Assembly: GCA_011524575.1 (NCBI GenBank)
Contig: WTKB01000269.1
Coordinates: 1-8,993 of the forward strand
From: Aquimarina sp.
Lineage (GTDB): Bacteria > Bacteroidota > Bacteroidia > Flavobacteriales > Flavobacteriaceae
DNA length: 8,993 nucleotides
Reading direction: 5' to 3'
The position numbers were made by a program, and so were the translations under genes. Below the pieces are notes generated by a model. It was not told where the DNA came from, ran no database searches, and worked only from the letters and a program-made list of their open reading frames with translations. This document shows positions 1 to 6,908 of this stretch, piece after piece; positions within the stretch are counted from its first letter, which is position 1; every line of letters begins with the position of its first letter.

Positions 1-224
1 TCTCGATATGCACATCATTTAAAAGTAACCCAAAACCTTAAACTTTTGAAATACAGTTTGTATTTAGTTTAAACAAGCTCTAAATATAAATTGATAGAAC
101 TAAGAAAATCTTAAGAGTTTCTTTTGATGGTACAATATAGTTACTTAGATACATGTTTAATTATTATTTTTTGAAGTATTCGGTTAATTAAATTTTACAA
201 ATTAATTTACTAAAACCTATAATT
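1..224. other. Upstream non-coding stretch, possibly with the end of a preceding gene
   Basis: No complete gene is visible here. On the + strand, frame 1 stays open from the window edge to a TAA at 70-72 (23 codons), frame 2 to a stop at 20-22, and frame 3 to a stop at 37-39. Any of these could be the tail of an upstream + strand gene, but the peptides are too short to assign. The remainder is very AT-rich. It holds a dyad at 102-123 and a weak promoter-like pair (TTTG at 170-173 and TAAATTTT at 189-196), whose 15-base spacing is too short for the usual Bacteroidota -33/-7 arrangement. A promoter for the conjugation genes may lie here, but I cannot place it with confidence. Confidence 0.4.
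102..123. repeat. Short dyad upstream of the coupling-protein gene
   Basis: AAGAAA (102-107) and TTTCTT (118-123) are exact reverse complements. They flank the perfect 8-bp palindrome TCTTAAGA (109-116), with one mismatched pair (A108/G117) between. The whole 22-bp block is therefore symmetrical. It lies about 100 bases before the first start codon, where an operator for a dimeric regulator would be plausible. It is A/T-rich and T-rich sequence follows, so a weak terminator for an upstream gene is the alternative. Function is inferred only from symmetry and position. Confidence 0.35.
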
Positions 225-2543
225 ATGTCTGGTGATAAATTTTCTATTGATACACTAATTGTATTTACATTTATTCTTTGTCTTTCATTTTTAGCCATTG
301 ATATTTATGTGAGTTTTTATAGTGATATTGAATCTATGGGGTATTCAGTTGATGCTATTGATAATGGAATACATAGGATGTTCTCTTTTTTTCCTACTAC
401 GCCTACTTCGTTTATATTACGATTAATTTCTTTGGTTTTATTTACAATTGGAAGTTTTGGGATTAGTTTAAAGCAAAATCCAGAGGAAGATGAGCATCAA
501 TTGAGGTATTATCTTTTTTTAATAGTTTCTATGTTGATGTATTTTATTACAGGGGCTTTAAAAATCCATTTGTATGTAAATGCACCTCTTTCTTTGGTTG
601 CTTTAGTTGGGTATATTTGGAGTTTTCTTCATGTCTTAAAGCACTTTAATTATTATTCTAAGAAAGACGAGTTTAATAATGAAAACCTCAAGTTCGGACA
701 AGAGAAGAAATATAAAGAGAATGAGTATTCGGTAAACCTTAAGACAGAAAATGGATATATAAACGTAGTAAACCCTTTTAGGGCTACTATGGTACTTGGA
801 ACACCAGGTTCTGGTAAATCTTATTCTGTTATTGAAGAATATATTCGTCAACACTTGATGAAGAATTTTTCTATGATGGTCTATGATTTTAAGTTTCCTT
901 CACTTGCTAAAGAGACCTATTCTTTTTACGAATATTATAAAGATACTTTTAAAGTAACTCCAAAATTTACAGTTATTTCGTTAGATGATATTCCTTATTC
1001 TAACTTTGTTAATCCATTGAGTCCTGAACTGATTACTAAAACTGCAGATGCAATTGAAGCTTCACAGACAGTACTCTATAACTTAAATAAGGAATGGATT
1101 GAGAAAAAGGATTTCTTTGCACAATCTGCAATTTCTTATTTTGCCTGTTGTATTTATTTTTTGAAACTTTATGAAGGGGGGAAGTTTTGTACACTTCCTC
1201 ATGCTATTGCTTTAGCGTCATCACCTGATGAAAAGGTATTTAAAGTGTTCCAAACCCGAACAGAGCTTCGATTTTTTATGACACCGTTTGCAGATGCCTT
1301 AGAAAAACAAGCTTACGAGCAGCTTTCTGGACAAACAGCAAGTGCACGTATTCCACTTTCTCAGTTAGCAACCCGAGAGCTTTTTTGGGTGATGGGTAAT
1401 AATGTTTACCCTGAACTTAATGCAACACTAAATATCAATGACCCTGATGATCCTCAGATTATGATATTAGCAAACTCTCCTGCAACACAAACAACGAATT
1501 CTCCAGCATTAGGGCTTATTTCTACACAGCTTATTAAAATTGTAAATCAACAAAATAAGTTACCGTGTTCGATTATTATTGATGAGCTTCCAACCATGTA
1601 TTTTATGGGGCTGGATAACCTTATTGCAACAGCACGTTCTAATAAAGTTTCTACCACTATTGGAGCTCAGGATTTATCTCAGCTAAAACGAGATTATGGA
1701 GATAAAGTAGCAGAAACTATTTTCAATATTATTGGTAATATATTTAGTGGTTCTGTAAGAAGTGATACAGCAACAAAACTCCAAGAGATTTTTGGAAAGA
1801 AAAAGCAGCGTTTAAAAAATCTTTCTGTAGATACAAATACAACCTCTTATTCTATTAACGAGAGTATGGATTTTGCTATTCCTGTTTCTACAATTTCACA
1901 GTTGTCTCAAGGGGAATTTGTGGGTATTATATCGGATAACTTTGGTGAGGAAATCGAGAGAAAAGTATTTAGAGGGCATATAAAAGTAGATAAAAGAACT
2001 GATCAAGTAAAGAAAGCTATTCCTAAAGTAATAGAAGAAGATAACTTAGATGATCTCTTGAATGGTAACTTTAGAAGAATCGTAGAAGAGATTGATATTA
2101 TTCTTGCCAATGAGCATGCTAAGCTTCAAGAGGAGCAAATGGCAAATGACCCTTCAATGCAACAACAAGCTCCATTATCCCCTATTGGACACGAGCAAGA
2201 ATATTCAAATCAGGTTTCTTCATCGACGAATCCTGTTTCGGTTGATCCGAATTCTATAAAACAGGATCCTATCATGGAAGATGCTATGGGAGATTTAGAT
2301 TTTGATGATTTTGATTTCGATGAAATTCAAAAACAAATAGAGGAAGCAAAGAACCTTTTAAATCAAACTCCTGATTCCTTTGAGAATGATGAGCTTTCTG
2401 CAGGGGCTTCATCACCCGTAACAGATAATGATTTTGATGGTTCTTTGGATTTAGATAAAATAGACCAAACTTTAGAAGAGCCACTAATTGATCAAGATGG
2501 TTTAGATGATTTTAATCAAGAATCTGAAAATTCTACAAACTGA
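225..2543 (+). CDS. Type IV coupling protein (VirD4/TraG family; MobC-like of Bacteroidota)
   Basis: This 772-residue protein is the likely coupling ATPase, which delivers the relaxase-DNA complex to the conjugation channel at the inner membrane. Four hydrophobic segments occupy roughly residues 9-31, 63-82, 95-113 and 120-137. A cytoplasmic P-loop ATPase domain follows, with Walker A GTPGSGKS at 192-199 and Walker B SIIIDE at 449-454. The segment MVYDFKFPSLAKE (218-230) after Walker A is, as I recall, typical of Bacteroidetes MobC/TraG coupling proteins, and the AQDLSQLKRDYG stretch (481-492) fits the sensor region of this superfamily. From about residue 636 the protein becomes low-complexity. 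It ends in a strongly acidic tail (686-772) with repeated D/F-rich patches, which recalls the acidic C-terminal tails of TraD-type coupling proteins that contact relaxosome proteins. It is the first gene of the module, 60 bases before the M23 gene. The family call is firm; the MobC label is less so. Confidence 0.9.
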   Translation: MSGDKFSIDTLIVFTFILCLSFLAIDIYVSFYSDIESMGYSVDAIDNGIHRMFSFFPTTPTSFILRLISLVLFTIGSFGISLKQNPEEDEHQLRYYLFLIVSMLMYFITGALKIHLYVNAPLSLVALVGYIWSFLHVLKHFNYYSKKDEFNNENLKFGQEKKYKENEYSVNLKTENGYINVVNPFRATMVLGTPGSGKSYSVIEEYIRQHLMKNFSMMVYDFKFPSLAKETYSFYEYYKDTFKVTPKFTVISLDDIPYSNFVNPLSPELITKTADAIEASQTVLYNLNKEWIEKKDFFAQSAISYFACCIYFLKLYEGGKFCTLPHAIALASSPDEKVFKVFQTRTELRFFMTPFADALEKQAYEQLSGQTASARIPLSQLATRELFWVMGNNVYPELNATLNINDPDDPQIMILANSPATQTTNSPALGLISTQLIKIVNQQNKLPCSIIIDELPTMYFMGLDNLIATARSNKVSTTIGAQDLSQLKRDYGDKVAETIFNIIGNIFSGSVRSDTATKLQEIFGKKKQRLKNLSVDTNTTSYSINESMDFAIPVSTISQLSQGEFVGIISDNFGEEIERKVFRGHIKVDKRTDQVKKAIPKVIEEDNLDDLLNGNFRRIVEEIDIILANEHAKLQEEQMANDPSMQQQAPLSPIGHEQEYSNQVSSSTNPVSVDPNSIKQDPIMEDAMGDLDFDDFDFDEIQKQIEEAKNLLNQTPDSFENDELSAGASSPVTDNDFDGSLDLDKIDQTLEEPLIDQDGLDDFNQESENSTN

Positions 2544-2544
2544 A

Positions 2545-2577
2545 ATAGTTCTATTGAGTAGTAACTATCTTTTTTTT
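2545..2577 (+). terminator. Weak terminator or attenuator between the coupling-protein and M23 genes
   Basis: ATAGTT (2545-2550) pairs with AACTAT (2563-2568). Inside it CTA (2551-2553) pairs with TAG (2559-2561) around a TTGAG loop, leaving one bulged T at 2562. After C2569 comes a run of eight T (2570-2577). The hairpin begins right after the TGA stop and ends 26 bases before the next start codon. The stem has few G-C pairs, so partial read-through, lowering expression of downstream genes relative to the coupling protein, is more likely than full termination. The structure is seen in the sequence; the role is inferred. Confidence 0.45.
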
Positions 2578-2603
2578 ACATTTACTTTCTCTATGTTATT
2601 TAT

Positions 2604-3311
2604 ATGTTTAAATATTTTTTAACTCAGTTTTCTAAATATGAACGTATTGCTTGGGCTATAGTTTTACTACTGTTAGCGGCTTTAGTTGTATATACTTTTT
2701 TTTATGCAAAGTTAAGTCCTAGTGAATCTTCTTCGAATAAAATTACATTTGTTGCTCCATCTTTTGATAATACTCCTACAACTATGGGGTCTTTTATTGC
2801 TGAAAGTTCAAAAATTAAAAATGTTTTAAAATTAGAAAAGGAAAAGCTTAGTTTGAAAGAAGTATTAGGTTTAGAGAAAGACTTTACTAAACTACCTGTC
2901 TATTTTCCTGTACGTCAATTGGGCTTTAAGAGGGTTTCTTCGATGTACGGAGAAAGAGTCCATCCTACATTGAAACGAAGAAAGTTTCATTCAGGAGTGG
3001 ATTTAGCCGCAAAAAGAGGAACTCCTATTTATTCTGCAGCAGACGGTAAAGTGGTTTTAGCAGGACGCTCTCCAACATATGGTATTTATGTTGTGATTCA
3101 ACATCCGAATGCTTATGCTACTATGTATGGGCATATGCAAAAAAAAGTTGTAAAAGAAGGAATAATTGTTAAACAAGGTGAGGTTATAGGTCATGTAGGT
3201 TCTACGGGAAGGTCTACGGGGCCTCATTTGCATTTTGAGGTTTTTAAGAATGGAAAGAATATAGATCCCTATAAGTTTTGGATGAATTCTATGGATGATT
3301 ATCTAAAATGA
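2604..3311 (+). CDS. Membrane-anchored M23 (LytM-type) peptidoglycan endopeptidase
   Basis: This 235-residue protein is a probable zinc endopeptidase that cuts peptidoglycan cross-links, presumably to open the wall for the conjugation channel. A single hydrophobic segment at about residues 14-34, preceded by basic residues, has no obvious cleavage site. The enzyme is therefore likely anchored in the inner membrane with its catalytic domain in the periplasm. A linker (35-100) leads to the M23 domain at roughly 105-222. The metal site appears complete: HSGVD gives H129 and D133, and HLH gives H208 and H210. H177 in YGHM is the usual additional active-site histidine. Conjugation systems usually carry a wall hydrolase, and Bacteroides elements often use a lysozyme-like one, so an M23 enzyme between the coupling protein and traM would be a functional substitute. 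The nearest upstream ATG (2593) is out of frame, which supports this start. The fold is certain; the role in conjugation is inferred from context. Confidence 0.9.
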   Translation: MFKYFLTQFSKYERIAWAIVLLLLAALVVYTFFYAKLSPSESSSNKITFVAPSFDNTPTTMGSFIAESSKIKNVLKLEKEKLSLKEVLGLEKDFTKLPVYFPVRQLGFKRVSSMYGERVHPTLKRRKFHSGVDLAAKRGTPIYSAADGKVVLAGRSPTYGIYVVIQHPNAYATMYGHMQKKVVKEGIIVKQGEVIGHVGSTGRSTGPHLHFEVFKNGKNIDPYKFWMNSMDDYLK

Positions 3312-3330
3312 TAGTTAATGCTTTAAAATA

Positions 3331-3390
3331 GATTTAAGAGAAAAATTGTTTTTAGTGATTTTAAGAGAAATTATAATCGTTTTGTCGATT
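3331..3390. repeat. Imperfect tandem repeat in the traM leader
   Basis: Two similar units start with GATTTAAGAGAAA at 3331 and GATTTTAAGAGAAA at 3357. Each is followed by an AT-rich stretch containing a TTGTTTT- or TCGTTTTG-like segment. A third partial copy begins with GATTTTACT at 3387. Spacing is about 26-30 bases, which could present repeated binding sites on similar faces of the helix. The DNA is AT-rich and simple, so chance similarity remains possible. Confidence 0.35.
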
Positions 3391-3470
3391 TTACTAAATA
3401 TTAGATAAACTATATGGGTTTTTATTATATATTTTTAGTATATTCTTCAAAATATTATGAGTAATCCCTT

Positions 3471-3495
3471 TATTCCTGTAAATTTCTCAGGAATA
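3471..3495 (+). promoter_or_regulatory. Hairpin just upstream of the traM start codon
   Basis: TATTCCTG (3471-3478) and CAGGAATA (3488-3495) form an exact 8-bp stem with a 9-base loop. It ends 18 bases before the traM ATG. No T-run follows, so it is not a terminator. Its place in the translation initiation region suggests an effect on ribosome access or mRNA stability, or an operator in DNA. Seen in sequence; function inferred. Confidence 0.4.
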
Positions 3496-3513
3496 TGTAA
3501 AATTTAAAAAAGT

Positions 3514-4563
3514 ATGGATAAGCAAAAACAAATAATAGTAGCTGTGGTTGGTGTAAGTGCTGCACTCTTATTATACTTTTTATTAATAGTAAGACCAAAT
3601 ATGTCATCTGAAGAAAATTCAAATGATACACCATATAATATCAGTTTCGCAACTCCAGAAGTAGATGAAAAAGAAATTAAGCTTATCGAATCTGCGACTA
3701 AAAAAGAAATTTATGATGAAGACATGTCTGATTACGATCATACCAAGTATGATTCGTTAGCTAACAATTTTGCTTTCCTTTCTAAAATGAGAGGGAAAAT
3801 AGGAGGTGTTCCAACAGGGAAAACTGTCGAAAAAACAAAAACTGTTTCTAAAGCAGAGGCGTTTAAAAACCAATTAAAAGATTTAGAAGAGTTAGGTAAA
3901 AAATCTTTTGGTGTTGATAAAATCACAAAGCCGAGAGCTAAGAGGTCTAATTCGGATTTAAGTTCACTTGATATTGCATCAGGTATTAAGCCTGAAGTTC
4001 CAAAAGTACAGCCACAGCAAGGTAATTATTTTTTCGGAGCGGCTTCTGCTACAAAATCTAATTCTTGGCAAGATTTAGTACCTGCAGAAACTGTTGATCA
4101 AGGCCTATACACAACAGGATCTACTGTAGCTATTCGTACTAAAAAATCCTTGTATTTTCCATCGACTCGTATTACAATTCCAAAAGATGCAGTAGTATAT
4201 GGTAAAATTTCTTTCACTGATGATCGTGTACTTATTGATGTAAAGACTTATAAACATAGAAATCGTTTGTATCCTGTTGCCATCACTACTCATGATTTTG
4301 ATGGTAGAGAGGGTATTCATTTAAAAACACGTTCTTTCTTTGCGATACCTGCAAAAGTTTCAAAGACTGTTCTAGACGCTGCTTTACAAACTTATAGTCA
4401 ACAAGCTAATGCTTTTGGTGGAGGTACAGATAGAGTTCCTTTAGGAGATATAGCAGGTGTTTCTGCATTAAATGAAGTTAGTCAAGAGATTTTTGCTAAG
4501 CGACGTGTTTTTATACCTAGAAAATACCATGTTTGGTTAACTGTAACTCAAGAAGATGAATAA
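3514..4563 (+). CDS. Conjugative transposon protein TraM (VirB10-like channel component)
   Basis: This 349-residue protein matches the Bacteroidetes TraM family, an inner-membrane protein that spans the periplasm and plays a VirB10-like part in the conjugation channel. A single hydrophobic segment lies at residues 7-27 with a short lysine-bearing cytoplasmic start. A long polar, partly proline- and lysine-rich linker (about 50-185) follows. The conserved C-terminal domain (about 186-345) contains TTGSTVAIRTKKSLYFPSTR, a GKISFTDDRVLIDV strand region, and RLYPVAITTHDFDGREGIHL (251-270). The last resembles the LFPV...YDMDGxxGIY signature I recall from TraM. The end, RRVFIPRKYHVWLT, fits the family's terminal strands. 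It is shorter than the roughly 400-450 residues I remember for Bacteroides TraM, mostly through a shorter linker. The stop overlaps the traG start by 8 bases (ATGAATAA), which indicates translational coupling. Confidence 0.85.
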   Translation: MDKQKQIIVAVVGVSAALLLYFLLIVRPNMSSEENSNDTPYNISFATPEVDEKEIKLIESATKKEIYDEDMSDYDHTKYDSLANNFAFLSKMRGKIGGVPTGKTVEKTKTVSKAEAFKNQLKDLEELGKKSFGVDKITKPRAKRSNSDLSSLDIASGIKPEVPKVQPQQGNYFFGAASATKSNSWQDLVPAETVDQGLYTTGSTVAIRTKKSLYFPSTRITIPKDAVVYGKISFTDDRVLIDVKTYKHRNRLYPVAITTHDFDGREGIHLKTRSFFAIPAKVSKTVLDAALQTYSQQANAFGGGTDRVPLGDIAGVSALNEVSQEIFAKRRVFIPRKYHVWLTVTQEDE

Positions 4564-6901
4564 AAATACTATAGATACAATATTTCCAATTCATGCTGTT
4601 GAGAATGATCTATTGATTTCTAAAACAGGTGATATAAGTCTTGTTTTTAGAGTAAGCCTACCTCAGATTTATTCTTTAAATAAATCTGACATGGATCAAA
4701 TTTGTGTTAATTTTGATAAGCTAATACGTTCTTTACCAGAAGATACTATTTTGCAAAAACAAGATTATTTTTTTGTAGATAAACTTACAGAGCCGATCTC
4801 TAAAGGCACAAATATTTTAGGTAAAAGTGATAATTCTTTTTATTTTGAAAAGCCTCTGATGATTCATGAGTGCTATTTAATTATTACAAAAAATTCGAAA
4901 AGTAGTTCAAGTATTGTAAATAATTCTAAAAAGTATGAGGCTTATTTAAAAGGTGTAGATAATTTTATACTAGATGTAGAAAAAAGTGTTAACTTTTTTG
5001 GTAAGGATGAATTTTTTAGTGTAGCACGTCTTAATGATGATGAAATCATTGAATTGATTTCAAAATATTTTAATTTATCTAAACAAAAAGAACATAAACT
5101 TACAGATGTTTTTTTTGATAGAAAGCTTCAAGTAGGAGATCAAATAGGAGAAATATATGCAATTACTTCTAATGAAGAGTTGCCTATTTCAATGGATAAT
5201 TATGTAAGAAATAAGCAGTATTCTACGCAACGAACAGATTTTTATATCCCTTACATCCAACCTTTGTGTTTAGGTTTAGAGTGTAATCATATCTATAATC
5301 AAGTAATTTACATTGAGCCTTCTGATAAAGTATTTAGTGACTTGAAAATTAAAATGAATAATTTTCAGAGTTTAGCAGTTTTATCTAAGGAAAATCAAAT
5401 GAATTATGCTCATATTGAGTCATTAGTTGAGGAAGTACTTGAGAATGAATTAAAGTTTGTAAAACAACACTATAATTTAATTATTTGGGAAGATAATGCA
5501 CGAGATTTAAAACAGTCTAAAAATAATTTAGAAAATGTTTTTAGAGATATGGGGCTTAACCCGTACCATATAAAATATTCTCTTAAAGATTTATTTGTAG
5601 CATCTACACCAGGAGCGATGTCCTCTTTACCTGATGATTATAAATATATTGGTGTTTCTGCACAAGTACCTTGTTTGATGAACTTTGAAAGTTATTATGA
5701 AAGTTTTAAAGATGGTATATTGCTTTGTGATCGTAAAAATGCAGCTCCAATTCGATTAGATCTTTGGGATGAACCAGTTAAAAGAGGTCATATTGTAAAT
5801 AGAAATAGATTGCTTTTTGGTCCTTCAGGAACAGGTAAATCTTTTATTATAAACCATATAGCTTCTCAGTATTATGAGCAAGGCCATCATATTGTAATGA
5901 TTGATATTGGTAACTCTTACAAAAAACTGTGTGAGTTAGTAGGTGGAGCGTATTATACTTATAGTGTTGAAGATCCTTTAAGTTTTAATCCTTTTTTGTT
6001 TGAAGGGGAATTAAATATTGATAAGCAAGAGTTTTTAGTGTCTTTAATTCTATTTTTATGGAAAGGAGAAACGCCTTATACAAAGGAAGAAAAACAAATT
6101 TTATATCTTTACGTAGAAGCGTATTATACAAAATTACGAAGTGATCCAAGTATATTTCCTAAGTTCAATACCTTCTATGAATTTGTCATGGAAAGTAGGG
6201 TGGAGTACAACGAGGAAAAGTATTTTGATAAGTTAAGTTTTGATTTATCAATTCGAGAGTTTTATGACGGAGGTTACAAGGAGATACTTAATTCTGAAGA
6301 TCCAGTAGATTTATTCCATCAAAGATTTATTGTTTTTGAGATGGATAATATAAAAGATCACCCCGTATTATTTCCATTAGTTACTATGCTATGTATAGAT
6401 GTAATTATGGAAAAAGTTATGAATTTACCAGGAGTGAAGAAGTCCGTATTTATTGACGAGTGTTGGAAGCCTATTTCAAAAGGGGATATGGCAGAATTTA
6501 TTAAATACATGTACAAAACTGTTCGTAAGTTTTATGGTGAAATTGCTATTGCTACTCAAGATATCGAAGATATATTAGGTACAGCAGCAGGACCAGCAAT
6601 GATTAACAATACAGATACTATGATACTGCTTTCTCATAAGAAGAAAATGGCTTCTAAAGATAAATTCCAAAAACATTTATCTTTTAGTGATGCCGATTTA
6701 GAGAAGCTTTTTTCTACAGAGAAGAGAGAAGTTTTTGTGAAAGTAGGAGGTATATCTAATGTATATAGAGTGAGTGTTTCAAAAGAGCGTTATGCTTGTT
6801 ATACTTCTAATTCTGATGAAAACGCTTTTATTTTTGAGCGTTTTAATAAACATAAGAATATGAAGTTAGCACTTACAGAATTTATTAATAGTTCAAAATA
6901 A
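4556..6901 (+). CDS. TraG family conjugation ATPase (VirB4-like)
   Basis: This 781-residue protein is the VirB4-type ATPase that powers assembly and substrate transfer in the type IV secretion channel at the cytoplasmic face. The N-terminal half (about 1-400) is the family's non-catalytic region, starting with IFPIHAVENDLLISKTGDISLVFRV in the manner of Bacteroidetes TraG. The ATPase half carries Walker A GPSGTGKS (422-429), MIDIGNSYKKL (448-458), the SFNPF motif (476-480), Walker B VFIDE (631-635), and the IATQDIEDIL segment (665-674) that is usual in VirB4 proteins. There is no transmembrane segment. It begins inside the end of traM (8-base overlap), and AAGAAG directly abuts its ATG, so it probably depends on traM translation. 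TraN follows after 7 bases. In Bacteroides elements, as I recall, traG lies before traH-traM; here it comes after traM, so the order is rearranged. Confidence 0.92.
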   Translation: MNKNTIDTIFPIHAVENDLLISKTGDISLVFRVSLPQIYSLNKSDMDQICVNFDKLIRSLPEDTILQKQDYFFVDKLTEPISKGTNILGKSDNSFYFEKPLMIHECYLIITKNSKSSSSIVNNSKKYEAYLKGVDNFILDVEKSVNFFGKDEFFSVARLNDDEIIELISKYFNLSKQKEHKLTDVFFDRKLQVGDQIGEIYAITSNEELPISMDNYVRNKQYSTQRTDFYIPYIQPLCLGLECNHIYNQVIYIEPSDKVFSDLKIKMNNFQSLAVLSKENQMNYAHIESLVEEVLENELKFVKQHYNLIIWEDNARDLKQSKNNLENVFRDMGLNPYHIKYSLKDLFVASTPGAMSSLPDDYKYIGVSAQVPCLMNFESYYESFKDGILLCDRKNAAPIRLDLWDEPVKRGHIVNRNRLLFGPSGTGKSFIINHIASQYYEQGHHIVMIDIGNSYKKLCELVGGAYYTYSVEDPLSFNPFLFEGELNIDKQEFLVSLILFLWKGETPYTKEEKQILYLYVEAYYTKLRSDPSIFPKFNTFYEFVMESRVEYNEEKYFDKLSFDLSIREFYDGGYKEILNSEDPVDLFHQRFIVFEMDNIKDHPVLFPLVTMLCIDVIMEKVMNLPGVKKSVFIDECWKPISKGDMAEFIKYMYKTVRKFYGEIAIATQDIEDILGTAAGPAMINNTDTMILLSHKKKMASKDKFQKHLSFSDADLEKLFSTEKREVFVKVGGISNVYRVSVSKERYACYTSNSDENAFIFERFNKHKNMKLALTEFINSSK

Positions 6902-6908
6902 TTGTGAT

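Larger units (their letters stand above)
3312..3513 (+). other. 202-base leader between the M23 gene and traM
   Basis: This is the longest gap inside the module, which is otherwise tightly packed. It holds an imperfect tandem repeat near 3331-3390 and a hairpin at 3471-3495, both listed separately. A 16-codon reading frame (3457-3507) ends 6 bases before traM, but nothing supports it as a gene. I found no canonical Bacteroidota -7 element (TAnnTTTG). The length suggests a separate promoter or leader control for traM-traG-traN, but this is unproven. Confidence 0.4.

Noticed and set aside
170..196. Promoter-like TTTG and TAAATTTT pair before the coupling-protein gene
   Set aside because: The spacing is 15 bases, shorter than the usual 17-23, and the -7 box differs from TAnnTTTG at its last base; AT-rich DNA gives such matches often.
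636..854. Minus-strand reading frame inside the coupling-protein gene
   Set aside because: It is an antisense shadow covering the Walker A region of a clear ATPase and has no independent evidence. The same applies to minus-strand frames at 2284-2484, 3738-3926 and 4105-4320, and to the + strand frame at 7234-7440 inside traN.
3351..3398. Possible nested hairpin TTTAGT/ACTAAA with AATCG/CGATT inside
   Set aside because: The stems are short, A/T-rich and separated by long unequal loops, so a stable structure is unlikely.
3457..3507. 16-codon reading frame (MSNPFIPVNFSGICKI) just before traM
   Set aside because: It is very short, overlaps the hairpin, has no recognisable composition of a leader peptide, and such frames are expected by chance in intergenic DNA.
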